Shown: in pieces, positions 35,107 to 44,126 of the stretch
Numbering within the stretch: the first letter of the stretch is position 1
Layout: the number at the start of each line of letters is the position of its first letter
NCBI GenBank assembly: GCA_910574255.1
Contig: CAJTAK010000014.1
Coordinates: forward strand, 50,522-114,521
Origin: Clostridia bacterium
GTDB lineage: Bacteria; Bacillota; Clostridia; Lachnospirales; Lachnospiraceae
Direction: 5' to 3'
DNA length: 64,000 nucleotides
Translations under genes and position numbers: made by a program
Notes under the pieces: model-generated
What the model was told of the DNA's origin: nothing
What the model saw: only the letters and a program-made list of their open reading frames with translations
The model's database searches: none

Positions 35107-38100
35107 TCAGTCAAGAGAACTGCCGCTCTTCAAAATCTCCTTCAAAAGCTCCATAAGCCCCGGAATATCAATGGGCTTTGCGATATGCCCGTTCATTCCC
35201 GCTTCAAGGGCTGCACGGCGGTCCTCATCAAAGGCATTGGCTGTCATGGCAATAATCGGAAGCCCGGAAAGCTTTGGATTATCAATAGCACGTATCTGTC
35301 TGGCAGCCTCGTATCCGTTCAGAATGGGCATCTGAATGTCCATCAGAATCAAATCGTACCGGCCGGGCTGTGCCTCCTTTATCTTTTCTACCGCAACGGC
35401 TCCGTCGTCCGCCACGTCGATTTGGAATCCTGCTTCCTCCAGGATCTCTACGGCAATTTCCTGATTCAGCTCATTATCCTCAACCAGAAGAATTCGTTTT
35501 CCTTCAAATATTGTATTATCTTCCTGGAACTCTTCCTCGATCTCTTTCTCCATAAATGGAGATTCCAAAAGTTCCCGAAGCTCTGACAGGAAAATAGGCT
35601 TTGAACAGAAAGCGGTTACGCCTGCCTCTCTTGCCTCTTCCTCAATATCTGACCAGTCATAAGCAGTCAGAATAATCATCGGTTTTTCATCTCCGATGAT
35701 GGCACGAATGCGCCTTACCACTTCGATTCCATTCATATCCGGCATCAACCAGTCTATGATATAAGCGGCGTACTCGTCATCCTGCTCCTCGGCAAGCTGA
35801 ACCCGAAGCACCGCTTCTTTGCCGGAGGTAGTCCAGTCCGGACGCATGCCAATCACGGAAAGCATCTTGGTTACACTGGAGCAGGTGTCAAAATCATCGT
35901 CCGCTACCAGTGCACGAAGGCCCTGAAGCTGCGGTATCACTCCCTGCTTTACGGGATCAGATGAGATGGCAAACTGCAGAGCAACGGTAAAGGTAGTTCC
36001 TTTCCCTTCCTCGCTGACCACGGAAATGGTTCCGCCCATCATATCCACAATATTTTTCGTAATTGCCATGCCAAGACCGGTTCCCTGGATGCCGCTGACT
36101 GTACTTGTCCGCTCACGCTCAAAGGGTTCAAACACCTGCTTCAAAAAATCCTGGCTCATTCCGATTCCGGTGTCTCTTACCTGGAATTCGTAGGACGCAA
36201 AGCCATCCGGCGCATTTCCCTTCTGAACAATGCGGACGCCCACAAGACCGCCGGGCTTTGTAAACTTCATGGCATTGCTTAAAAGGTTCAAAAGGATCTG
36301 ATTCAATCTGAGCCTGTCGCACAAAATATGCTCATGTATCACATCGGCCGTATCAATATAGAATTCCAGCTGTTTGGATGTGATATCCGCCTGCACAATG
36401 GTTCTCAGATCGTGCATAACCTCCGGCAGAGAGGTTTCCTTTTCCTCAATCTTTACTTTTCCGCTCTCTATGCGGCTCATATCCAGAACATCGTTAATCA
36501 GGCTCAGCAGATGGTTGCTGGATGTGGCAATCTTCGCAAGATAGTCCTGCACCTGCTCCGGATTGTCCATATGCGCGGCCGCTAGGGAGGTAAATCCGAT
36601 AATGGCGTTCATAGGCGTCCGAATGTCGTGGGACATATTGTTGAGAAAGGTGGTCTTTGCTTTGTTGGCATGCTGTGCCGCAGCCAGTGCATCCTCAAGA
36701 TCAATCTTCTGCTTTTCCAGCTGCATTTTCATCCTTTTCTCTTCTTCAATGTCAACAAAAAGCCCCACAAAGGTAACGGGAGAGCCGTCTGCGCGCCTGG
36801 ACAGCCGGCCGGCTGCATGAAACCATCTGCATCCCATATACTTGGTGTGAAGGCGGTACTCCACATTATAAGTTTTCTCGCCTGTATAATCCTTTACGGT
36901 ATCCCAGTATTCTTTGATTACCCGCTCTTTATCTTCCATATGTAACAGATCGGACCAGGATTCCAGCTTATTGGGAAAATCCTCTTCACTTTCATAGCCC
37001 AGCATTTTCCGGAAATCATCGGTCCATACACAGGATACCATCTCTGCATTCTCGTCAAATTCCATACTCCAGCTTCCGGAGCCTATGGAAGCATGAATAT
37101 TATCCATAGCTGCACGCTCTCTTCGGATCTGGTCATAAGCTGCACGGATCTTGTTACTGTCCGCTTTTTCCTGATCAAGAAGCATATTCGCATTCTTTCG
37201 GGACTGATAAAGCAGAACCATGCACACCACAAGCATTACGCTTATGGTCATAATAATCTGAATTGTACCCCGCCTCATCATTCCGGAACTGATGGAACTG
37301 AATTGACTGCTGAGCACATTATCCTGGATCAGAATCGTCAGCATCCAGTCGGTTCCTTCCACCGGAATATAGCAGAGGTCCTCCTGCATTCCCTTATACC
37401 GGAAGATTATCTGTCCGTACTGCCCCTGGGCAAAGTCATTTTTCAGCTTTTCGTAATCAGATTCCCCTTCTATCTCGGCTTCCCCAAGGAGCGCCAAAAG
37501 GTTATTTTCCCCTGTCAGATTCCCGAACTCTCCTCCCGTCAGGCGCTGTCCGCTGCGGTCATATAAGTTGCAGTAAGTTTCGTTATAGCTGGTCTGGAGA
37601 ATTAAGGTCTTTAGCATTTCATCAATGTCAAGCTGAATGAAGCACACAGAAATCGGGACTCCCTGAAAGGAAATATCTTCCACCGGAATTGCCTGAACTA
37701 CCATTTTCTCATCCTCGTCAGGATTCAGGATGCCGACAATGGGCTCAGTCAATTCCTCCGACAGAAAATAGTATTCACCTAAATCCGAGACGGCGCCGTC
37801 CTGAGTATAGATAACTCCGTTTCCATCTGCCAGGGCAAATTTGTCCACGCCTAAAAGTCTTCTGGTCCTGCCAAGAAATCGGCCCAGGGCTTCCTGAGAC
37901 TTAAGATCTGTGTCCTCCAAAATACCTATGGCATTCTCCATATATTGAAAATTGTTTTTAAGCTTCTCTTCAACCACCTGTCCCCTTCGGCCAGCCAACT
38001 CTTCCAAGTAGAATTCACTGACCCTTTTGACAGCCTGCCCGGTTCCCAGACGGGCGCCTGCGGATGCCCAGACGGCTGTAATAAGAAGAATCGCTCCGAC

Positions 38101-38181
38101 AATGATGCTGCCCCACATAACTTTGACTGCCGTCTGCTTTTTGTTTTTTTCAAATTTATTTTTGTGCTGTGATGCTTCCAT
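35107..38181 (-). CDS. Hybrid sensor histidine kinase with two receiver domains
   Basis: A 1024-residue membrane protein. One helix (about 22-44), an extracellular domain of about 260 residues (Cache-like: LADGNGVIYTQDGAVSDL), a second helix (about 310-330), a PAS domain (about 370-480, with EYRLHTKYMGCRWFHAAGRL), HisKA with phosphoacceptor His518 in NNMSHDIRTPMNAIIGF, and a HATPase domain (LLNLLSNAMKFT, GTGLGMAITKNIV). Two receiver domains follow (YIIDWLMPDMNG and LILMDIQMPILNGYEAA). No output domain or HPt is attached, and no response regulator gene adjoins. ATG at 38181 has GGAGG four bases upstream. Confidence 0.93.
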   Translation of the reverse strand: MEASQHKNKFEKNKKQTAVKVMWGSIIVGAILLITAVWASAGARLGTGQAVKRVSEFYLEELAGRRGQVVEEKLKNNFQYMENAIGILEDTDLKSQEALGRFLGRTRRLLGVDKFALADGNGVIYTQDGAVSDLGEYYFLSEELTEPIVGILNPDEDEKMVVQAIPVEDISFQGVPISVCFIQLDIDEMLKTLILQTSYNETYCNLYDRSGQRLTGGEFGNLTGENNLLALLGEAEIEGESDYEKLKNDFAQGQYGQIIFRYKGMQEDLCYIPVEGTDWMLTILIQDNVLSSQFSSISSGMMRRGTIQIIMTISVMLVVCMVLLYQSRKNANMLLDQEKADSNKIRAAYDQIRRERAAMDNIHASIGSGSWSMEFDENAEMVSCVWTDDFRKMLGYESEEDFPNKLESWSDLLHMEDKERVIKEYWDTVKDYTGEKTYNVEYRLHTKYMGCRWFHAAGRLSRRADGSPVTFVGLFVDIEEEKRMKMQLEKQKIDLEDALAAAQHANKAKTTFLNNMSHDIRTPMNAIIGFTSLAAAHMDNPEQVQDYLAKIATSSNHLLSLINDVLDMSRIESGKVKIEEKETSLPEVMHDLRTIVQADITSKQLEFYIDTADVIHEHILCDRLRLNQILLNLLSNAMKFTKPGGLVGVRIVQKGNAPDGFASYEFQVRDTGIGMSQDFLKQVFEPFERERTSTVSGIQGTGLGMAITKNIVDMMGGTISVVSEEGKGTTFTVALQFAISSDPVKQGVIPQLQGLRALVADDDFDTCSSVTKMLSVIGMRPDWTTSGKEAVLRVQLAEEQDDEYAAYIIDWLMPDMNGIEVVRRIRAIIGDEKPMIILTAYDWSDIEEEAREAGVTAFCSKPIFLSELRELLESPFMEKEIEEEFQEDNTIFEGKRILLVEDNELNQEIAVEILEEAGFQIDVADDGAVAVEKIKEAQPGRYDLILMDIQMPILNGYEAARQIRAIDNPKLSGLPIIAMTANAFDEDRRAALEAGMNGHIAKPIDIPGLMELLKEILKSGSSLD

Positions 38182-38334
38182 TTTTGCCTCCATGGGTCAA
38201 AGGACATGACTGTATGCCTCTTTGGGCTTAACTGTTAACATATGGTAAAACCACCTTTTATGAGCTGTTCGTCGAATATCTGAGCATGCTCTTTTCACTA
38301 ACGCCCATTATATCACAAGGTTATAGCAAAAGGG

Positions 38335-38380
38335 AAAAAAATTCCCGTCAGCTCATAATTTCTCTTACTCTGACAGGAAT
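38335..38380 (-). terminator. Intrinsic terminator after the D,D-carboxypeptidase gene
   Basis: On the minus strand ATTCCTGTCAG pairs with CTGACGGGAAT (one G-U) around an 18-base loop, then TTTTTT. It lies 107 bases past the stop of the gene at 38487-39728. Confidence 0.85.
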
Positions 38381-38486
38381 TTCCCTGAATTTAACATTTA
38401 TTTATACTGCATTCTATGCAGCTATTGCTTCCTTAAGGGGAAACTGCATTGTGCCTACGATTTCTGCACCATGCTTTTGAGCAGCC

Positions 38487-39728
38487 CTAAAACATTTTAA
38501 CTAAATAGATAGTAATAATTTTTTTCATACACCAAGGAAGAGTAATAGGCTCCACCTGGTCTGTCGCTACGACAGGATAGATCTGTACAACTTCCCCGTT
38601 CAGGTAATAACGGATGCTGCCTATAATGGTACCCGGCTCAATAGGGGCTGTCAGGACTTCGGGGAAGTTGGTTTCTACGGATACCTGTTCTTTTTCAGAA
38701 AGGAGAAGCTCTAAGTGATCCGCTTCGGATTCGGCCGCTAATTCTACACCGGTGTAGGCGCTGTCTTCCAGGTTGCCGCTTTGGGGGATTCCGTTTTTTA
38801 CCAGGAGAGGATGGAAAACCGTCTCCTCCCAAACATCCCGATACTCGTAGTTTTCCAGGCCGTAGCTCATAAGCTTTCTGGTATCGCTCCACTTGTAGCT
38901 TCGGTTATTGGGCCAGCCACAGGCTAAGAGGGCTACGATAAATGTGCGTTCTTCCCGCTTCAAGGCTCCCACGTAACAGTAGCCGGCATTGTTGGTGAAG
39001 CCGGTTTTGCCGGATAAAGCACCCTCCATCATGGTCAGGAATGCGTTTTTGTTGCCTACGGTGAAGCTTCTAAGCCCCTCTGCATCTCCGAAGCTGTAGG
39101 ATGAGGTTCGGGTGATGGTAAGAAATTCTTCCCGTTTCGGAGATTGGGTGATGCAGTAACGCAAGGTTCGGGCAAGGTCAGCTGCGGTGGTGGAGTGGGT
39201 TCCGCCCTCGTCTGTGGCGTCCAGGCCGTTTGGTGTTATGTAGTAAGTGTCAAAGCAGCCGATATCCCGGGCTTTTGCATTCATCATTTCTGCAAAACCT
39301 TCTACGGAGCCCCCCACATGCTCTGCGATGGCTACGGCGGAATCGTTGTGGGATTCCAGCATAAGGGAGTAAAGAAGATCTCCCAGGCGGTACTGCTCTC
39401 CTTTTCGAATTCCCAGCTGGACATCAGGCATACTTGCAGCATACTGGGATACGGTGACGATTTCGTCTAAATTGGCATTTTCCAGCGTGACGATAAGGGT
39501 CATAATCTTTGTGGTGCTTGCCATGGGTTTTTGTTCATAACCGTTTTTTTCAAACAAAACACGCCCGGAGTCAGCATCCATCAACACGGCTGACTGGGCG
39601 TATAATTGTCTCAGTTCAGAGGGAATCTCTGTTTGTCCTTCCGGCTTTTCCACTTCCTGCCCATATGTATTGATGGAGAGACAGAAAATAAATCCAAGAA
39701 GCATCAGAATGGAATATAATTTTTTCAC
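38487..39728 (-). CDS. D-alanyl-D-alanine carboxypeptidase (S11 family)
   Basis: A 413-residue low-molecular-weight penicillin-binding protein (DacF type), which trims the last D-Ala from peptidoglycan. A signal peptide (KLYSILMLLGFIFCLSIN) is followed by the transpeptidase domain with Ser71-x-x-Lys74 (MASTTKIM), the SHN triad element (LESHNDSA) and KTG (SGKTGFTNNAG). The C-terminal domain is the beta-sandwich of the family, ending with a hydrophobic stretch (LPWCMKKIITIYLVKMF). The start is read as GTG at 39728, because the signal peptide begins there; the longer frame adds 48 unlikely residues. Confidence 0.93.
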   Translation of the reverse strand: MKKLYSILMLLGFIFCLSINTYGQEVEKPEGQTEIPSELRQLYAQSAVLMDADSGRVLFEKNGYEQKPMASTTKIMTLIVTLENANLDEIVTVSQYAASMPDVQLGIRKGEQYRLGDLLYSLMLESHNDSAVAIAEHVGGSVEGFAEMMNAKARDIGCFDTYYITPNGLDATDEGGTHSTTAADLARTLRYCITQSPKREEFLTITRTSSYSFGDAEGLRSFTVGNKNAFLTMMEGALSGKTGFTNNAGYCYVGALKREERTFIVALLACGWPNNRSYKWSDTRKLMSYGLENYEYRDVWEETVFHPLLVKNGIPQSGNLEDSAYTGVELAAESEADHLELLLSEKEQVSVETNFPEVLTAPIEPGTIIGSIRYYLNGEVVQIYPVVATDQVEPITLPWCMKKIITIYLVKMF

Positions 39729-39819
39729 GGGAAACCAACCTGTACTTTGTTTCCTTTTATTGTATTCTCCATGAACAAGATTTATAACACAGGTTTGTTC
39801 CGGCTTGACAGACTTCTTT

Positions 39820-40272
39820 TCAGGAAAAACGCAGCATACGGATTTCTGACGGATGAAATCCGTCATCTCCAAACTCTCCTTTCATATCTATGGTCATATG
39901 AAGCTCCAGATCCTCAAAGCTTCCCTCCGTGTCCACACTCTCCCCTCCGTCACCGGAAATGTTTCTCACATAGAACTTGGTGTCCTCCGTGTAGATAACC
40001 GGTATGAGATCGGAATCCTTAAGGGGGGCGTTGGATGAGGGGCTGCTGCTGTTTATGGAGCCGTCTTCCTGGACCTTTACCTTACATTTGGCTGCATAAA
40101 GCTCCCCGTCCTCAAGCTTCCATACCTTTCCCCGAAAATCTGCGTCAATAGCCTCCGCCGTCTCCTGGTCCAGGGTGGACCAGGCTGATTTTCCTCCGCA
40201 GCCGGTTACAGCCAGACACACAAGGCAGGCTGCGCTGAGCAGAAGCACTGTTTTTTTGATGGTTTTTTTCAT
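39820..40272 (-). CDS. Small lipoprotein of unknown function
   Basis: A 150-residue exported lipoprotein. The signal peptide (KKTIKKTVLLLSAACLVCLA) ends in the lipobox AVTGC. The mature part (about 125 residues) is acidic, with a Ser-rich stretch (SINSSSPSSN) and predicted beta strands; no known domain was recognised. ATG at 40272 has GGAGG seven bases before it. It lies between the carboxypeptidase and the feo genes, with no clear link to either. Confidence 0.8.
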   Translation of the reverse strand: MKKTIKKTVLLLSAACLVCLAVTGCGGKSAWSTLDQETAEAIDADFRGKVWKLEDGELYAAKCKVKVQEDGSINSSSPSSNAPLKDSDLIPVIYTEDTKFYVRNISGDGGESVDTEGSFEDLELHMTIDMKGEFGDDGFHPSEIRMLRFS

Positions 40273-40363
40273 GTTGTTTCCTCCATTTTGCTCTACAAGA
40301 TATATTTTGATTTTAACGGACATATCTGTAAATTATCTCTAAAAATGGAGTTTTTCGTATCAT

Positions 40364-40513
40364 TCACTCCTTTTTGCCGCAGCAGGAAGAGCCGCTGCAC
40401 CCGGAGCAGCCGCAGCCGCAGGAGGAACCGCCTTTTTTCTTGTTGCGTATGGTGTATCCGATGCTGGCTGCCAAACACACGCCTATGATGATAAGTACTA
40501 TAAAATCCGCCAT
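40364..40513 (-). CDS. FeoB-associated Cys-rich membrane protein
   Basis: A 49-residue protein: one membrane helix (FIVLIIIGVCLAASIGYTI), a basic turn (RNKKKGG), then a Cys-rich tail (SCGCGCSGCSGSSCCGKKE). This is the pattern of the small FeoB-associated proteins often found after feoB, which may hold or relay Fe2+ at the inner face of the membrane. AAAGGAGG lies 7 bases before the ATG at 40513. It is about 610 bases after feoB, separated by a broken Fur-like frame and a tandem repeat. Confidence 0.85.
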   Translation of the reverse strand: MADFIVLIIIGVCLAASIGYTIRNKKKGGSSCGCGCSGCSGSSCCGKKE

Positions 40514-40669
40514 TTTGAATACCTCCTTTTCTTGCCTGTCATCACCAATTATAGTATTTGGCAAATAATTTTAACTATAATATCGGTGCTTTCAGCTTCT
40601 AAAATAATTATATATTATTTTTCCACAGCAGCACAAGGCAGCGAAAATACGCTGCCATGCACAAATATT

Positions 40670-40855
40670 TTAAATACGGTACATGTTTCTTCGGTCAATG
40701 ATCCCCACTTCTTCCAAAGTCTTGATCATGCGGTACACCGTGGCGATCCCCACGGCGGGATCCTCTTCCCTTACGTGATAATAGATTTCCTTACAGCAGG
40801 AGCACTCATGCTCCAGTATGAATCGGATGAGCAATTTCCTCTGTTTGGATTTCTC
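40670..40855 (-). pseudogene. Fur-family DNA-binding domain remnant
   Basis: An open frame of 61 residues beginning just after an in-frame TAG and without a good start codon. It reads EKSKQRKLLIRFILEHECSC, CKEIYYHVREEDPAVGIATV and YRMIKTLEEVGIIDRRNMYRI, which is the winged helix of a Fur-type regulator (SKQR..., ATVYR..., LEEVGII). It stops where the DNA-binding domain ends, so the metal-binding and dimerisation half is missing. A TTG at codon 8 with AGAGG close before it could start a very short protein. A 133-bp tandem repeat begins directly upstream. Its place beside feoB fits an old iron regulator. Confidence 0.55.
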
Positions 40856-40861
40856 CTATTA

Positions 40862-41127
40862 AAAATTGCTGCGCAATAGCACTAAAGGGTAAAGTCGCTT
40901 CGACACACCTGTAATGAGAGAAACTTTCATTCGAAAGGACACTCATGAAAGTTCCTCTCGTGCGCCTTTGCGACTTTACCAACAAATATTATATAAAATT
41001 GCTGCGCAATAGCACTAAAGGGTAAAGTCGCTTCGACACACCTGTAATGAGAGAAACTTTCATTCGAAAGGGCACTCATGAAAGTTCCTCTCGTGCGCCT
41101 TTGCGACTTTACCAACAAATATTATAT
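40862..41127. repeat. Tandem duplication of a 133-bp hairpin unit
   Basis: Two copies (40862-40994 and 40995-41127) differ at one base (GGACACTC versus GGGCACTC). Each contains an outer stem GGTAAAGTCGC/GCGACTTTACC and an inner 15-bp stem GAGAGGAACTTTCAT/ATGAAAGTTTCTCTC, one G-U in the minus-strand sense. The second copy includes the feoB stop codon and its last codon, so the unit may have arisen from the feoB 3' end. Confidence 0.9.
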
Positions 41128-43314
41128 AAATAATCCGCCTATTACATTTACCAAAAGGGCTGCTACATAGGCGGTCGCCATCTGTACGGCTACGGCCTTG
41201 CCGGTCTCCTTCCAGGTCTTTAACTCTCGCTTCATGGCGCCTACGGCTGCAAAGCAGGGCATGCACAGCAGATTAAATACCATGTAAGCGTAGGCTGCTG
41301 CTTTTGTCTTAATATCATCTTTCATATGGGGCAGAGCATTTTCATCGCCGCCCTCAAACAGTACGCTCTCAGAATAAATATCTCCTGCAGACTCCTCATC
41401 GTACTCGCCGCCCTCAAAGCCAAGCTCTTCCAGTTCCTCCGGGCTGTACTGGGCAAAGTATTCTTCCAGATATTCGTCGGTTACGTCCTCGTCATAGAGC
41501 TGTGCAAAGGTTACGACTACATTTTCCTTGGCAATCCATCCGGTTACCACGCCTACGGCCGGACGCCACTCACCAAAGCCCAGGGGCTTGAAAATAGGAG
41601 CGATGACATTTCCGATGGAAGCCATAAAGCTGTCGTTCATCTCGCACATAACGCTGCCGTCCTCGTTCTCGGCTGCATTTGTTCCATTGAAGGAACTGAG
41701 ATTGAAGCCGGACAGGAACCAGATAAGGATAGTGGATACAAAGATAACGGTTCCGGCTTTCACTGCGAAGCCTTTTACCTTTTCCCAGCCATGGATGAGG
41801 ATGCTCTTAAGGGTGGGAATACGGTACTGAGGCAGCTCCATAATAAAATTGGAGGCTCCGTCCTTATATACGAATTTATTTAACAGCAATGAAACAATAA
41901 TCGCTACTACAATACTGAAAATATATAAGGAATAGGTTACTAAGGTCTGGTTGCTGTCCGCAAACAGAGTGGATACGAACAGGGCAAAAATGGGAAGCTT
42001 TGCGCCGCAGGGCATAAAGCCTGCCAGAATGGTGGTTATCTTTCTGTCCTTCTCGGATTCCAGCGTACGGGTTGCCATAACAGCCGGAACGCTGCAGCCG
42101 AAGCCCTGAAGCAGCGGGATAAAGGAACGTCCGGACAATCCGAAACGGCGGAAGATTCGATCCAGCACAAATGCGATTCTTGCCATGTAACCGCAGTCCT
42201 CCAGGAAGGAAATCAGGATGTACAGCACCAATACCAGCGGAATAAATCCAAGGATTGCGCCAAGTCCCTCCATGATACCGTCAACTACCAGGGAATATAC
42301 CCAGGGTGACGCACCTCCTACAAGTCCGGCTACCAGGTCTGTCAGCCAGCCCCAGATGGATTCTACCACGCCTGCCAGCCAGATACCCGGGCTGTTGATT
42401 CCAAGGAACAGAAAGTTCTCGCTGTTGGTGCAGGCGAACAGCAGGTACATGATCACCGCAAAGATGGGCAGGGCTAGGATTCGGTTGGTGAGAATCTTAT
42501 CCAGCTTGTCGGATTTTGTCTCCACATGGCCCGTGGAGCCTTTCTTTACCGCATCCTTTACCACCTTTGCTATGTACTGGTAACGCTGATCTGCCACGGC
42601 CGCTTCCAAATCCACTCCCGGACCGTAGGCTTTTACTGCAACCTCTTCTACTTTCTTCTTCAGATCTTCCGTTACCTGTCCTGCTACATTTTCATCATTT
42701 TCCAGAAGCTTAATGGCTTTCCACTCGCTGTCAGACTCACCTGCGGCTTCTAAAAGCTTCTTTGCCTCGTCTACGGCTCCCTGAAGCTTTTCATCGAAAA
42801 CAGACAGCTTTTTGGGCGTTTTCTTTCCCTTTGCCACTTCTATCGCTTCTGCCATCAGCTCCTGAATTCCTTTGTTGCTGCGGGCTACGATGGGAACTAC
42901 GGGCACGCCGAAAATCTCGGAAAGCTTCTCTGCCTTGATCCGGTCGCCTCTTGCCTCTACCTCGTCCATCATGTTCAGGGCAATGACGGCGGGAACACCT
43001 GTCTCAAGAATCTGCAGAGTCAGATACAGGTTACGTTCAATACTGGTTCCGTCTACAATATCTATTACTGCGTCAGGCTTTTCTTTTACAATGTAATCTC
43101 TCGCAATGATTTCCTCTGCGGAATAGGGGGACAGGGAGTAGGTTCCCGGCAGATCCATAATGTTGATCTCTTTGTCCTTCTTATAGGTTCCCTCTTTCTT
43201 GTCTACGGTTACTCCCGGCCAGTTTCCTACACGCTGTCTGGAACCGGTCAAGTCATTGAATAAGGTTGTTTTGCCGCAGTTCGGGTTGCCTGCAAGCGCA
43301 ATGGTGTATGACAT
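41122..43314 (-). CDS. feoB: Ferrous iron transport protein B
   Basis: A 730-residue Fe2+ transporter. The N-terminal G domain has GNPNCGKTTLFN (residues 9-20), DLPGTYSLSPYS, and NMMDE for guanine recognition. A helical GDI-like spacer follows (about 165-265). The membrane domain has two Gate motifs (RSFIPLLQGFGCSVPAVMATR and AGFMPCGAKLPIFALF) with the conserved Cys. An acidic insert of about 45 residues (many Glu, Asp) lies before the last helices. It follows two feoA genes and a GTTAGC palindrome. Confidence 0.97.
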   Translation of the reverse strand: MSYTIALAGNPNCGKTTLFNDLTGSRQRVGNWPGVTVDKKEGTYKKDKEINIMDLPGTYSLSPYSAEEIIARDYIVKEKPDAVIDIVDGTSIERNLYLTLQILETGVPAVIALNMMDEVEARGDRIKAEKLSEIFGVPVVPIVARSNKGIQELMAEAIEVAKGKKTPKKLSVFDEKLQGAVDEAKKLLEAAGESDSEWKAIKLLENDENVAGQVTEDLKKKVEEVAVKAYGPGVDLEAAVADQRYQYIAKVVKDAVKKGSTGHVETKSDKLDKILTNRILALPIFAVIMYLLFACTNSENFLFLGINSPGIWLAGVVESIWGWLTDLVAGLVGGASPWVYSLVVDGIMEGLGAILGFIPLVLVLYILISFLEDCGYMARIAFVLDRIFRRFGLSGRSFIPLLQGFGCSVPAVMATRTLESEKDRKITTILAGFMPCGAKLPIFALFVSTLFADSNQTLVTYSLYIFSIVVAIIVSLLLNKFVYKDGASNFIMELPQYRIPTLKSILIHGWEKVKGFAVKAGTVIFVSTILIWFLSGFNLSSFNGTNAAENEDGSVMCEMNDSFMASIGNVIAPIFKPLGFGEWRPAVGVVTGWIAKENVVVTFAQLYDEDVTDEYLEEYFAQYSPEELEELGFEGGEYDEESAGDIYSESVLFEGGDENALPHMKDDIKTKAAAYAYMVFNLLCMPCFAAVGAMKRELKTWKETGKAVAVQMATAYVAALLVNVIGGLFI

Positions 43315-43340
43315 TTCTTACTCCTCCACTCGTTTCTATT

Positions 43341-43356
43341 GTTAGCTTCTGCTAAC
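43341..43356. promoter_or_regulatory. GTTAGC palindrome upstream of feoB
   Basis: GTTAGCTTCTGCTAAC is a 6-4-6 inverted repeat in the feoA2-feoB gap, 27 bases before feoB. The same 6-bp arms occur at 44538-44553 upstream of the DUF2325 gene. It resembles the GTTAG/CTAAC half-sites of DtxR-type metal repressors; the regulator itself is not identified. Confidence 0.55.
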
Positions 43357-43415
43357 TTTAGTTCTTATTTTTAGGGGTTATTATTGGCTAACCCCCTGTC
43401 AAAAAAATATCTTTT

Positions 43416-43637
43416 TTATGCCTGAACTTCAATTCGCGCGGCCTCTTCTTTTCGCAGGCTCAGCTCATAGCCACGCACATTGATTTCCACCGGATCTCCT
43501 AAGGGGGCAACCTTAATGACCTTTACGTCCACGCCCGGAGTGATTCCCATATCCATGATTCTCCGCTTTAAGGGTCCGCTTTCACCGATGGATATTACCT
43601 GTCCGGACTGTCCCGGCTTCATTTCCTTCAATGTCAT
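43416..43637 (-). CDS. feoA: FeoA-family protein, second copy
   Basis: A 73-residue SH3-like protein with the FeoA pattern: TLKEMKPGQSGQVISIGESGPLKRRIMDMGITPGVDVKVIKVAPLGDP and VRGYELSLRKEEAARIEV. FeoA binds FeoB at the cytoplasmic side and supports Fe2+ uptake. It is more typical than the upstream copy and lies 101 bases before feoB. A family A-like repeat fills the space between the two feoA genes. Confidence 0.95.
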   Translation of the reverse strand: MTLKEMKPGQSGQVISIGESGPLKRRIMDMGITPGVDVKVIKVAPLGDPVEINVRGYELSLRKEEAARIEVQA

Positions 43638-43672
43638 GTTTTCTCCTCACTTTCTATAATATAGTTCCACAA

Positions 43673-43748
43673 CACCTTTTTGGCGTTACTGCTTCTCAAT
43701 TATTTCTGCAAACAGCGTACGAAACGCAGATGCCTGCATCCACATCTG
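43673..43748. repeat. Divergent copy of repeat family A between the feoA genes
   Basis: On the plus strand it starts AGTTCCACAACACC, like the family signature, and contains AAACGCAGATGCCTGCATC, similar to the CGCAGATGC hairpin of the copy at 4627. It ends directly before the stop of the upstream feoA. The outer stem is poor, so this is a weak member. Confidence 0.4.
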
Positions 43749-43750
43749 AC

Positions 43751-43963
43751 TTAAGCAACCATAATCTGGGAAGCCAGCCCCCGGTTCAGAGCAATTCTCA
43801 CGCCCTTGACCAAGAGAATCATACCGCTTGGATTCTCCCCAATCACCTGTACTTTCTCGCCTTTTACGAAGCCCAGATCCTGTAGATGTCGTTTTACTTC
43901 TTCTTTTCCGTGAAATTCTTTAATTTCCCTTGTTTCTCCAACTTCCATCATAGCCAGTGCCAT
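43751..43963 (-). CDS. feoA: FeoA-family protein, first copy
   Basis: A 70-residue FeoA-like protein (MMEVGETREIKEFHGKEEVKRHLQDLGFVKGEKVQVIGENPSG, then VKGVRIALNRGLASQIMV). The paired feoA-feoA-feoB order is common in Clostridia, and the two copies differ enough to have separate roles on the FeoB complex. AAAGGAG is eight to ten bases before the ATG and is the end of a family B repeat. Confidence 0.93.
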   Translation of the reverse strand: MALAMMEVGETREIKEFHGKEEVKRHLQDLGFVKGEKVQVIGENPSGMILLVKGVRIALNRGLASQIMVA

Positions 43964-43985
43964 CTGTGATCGCTCCTTTCCTTAA

Positions 43986-44100
43986 TTTGCACATGCCCTT
44001 TGTGCATAAGGGGATACCCGCAGGGTGTTTCCTTAGATCTGCACATGCCCTTTGTGCATAAGGGGATACCCGCAGGGTGTTTCCTTAGCTCTGCACACGC
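43986..44100. repeat. Repeat family B, two tandem copies in the feo leader
   Basis: Two nearly identical 52-bp units, each with GGATACCCGCAGGGTGTTTCC and a TGCACA/TGTGCA hairpin. They lie between the Fur-controlled promoter and the first feoA, and the last unit ends in the AAGGAAAGGAG ribosome binding site. This is the same arrangement as in the blaI leader at 7505-7603. Confidence 0.85.
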
Positions 44101-44126
44101 CTTTTCAACTTGCTGCCGTTTATTAA

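Noticed and set aside
40862..41127. CRISPR-like array
   Set aside because: There are only two units, of 133 bp, adjacent to each other without spacers, and no cas genes.
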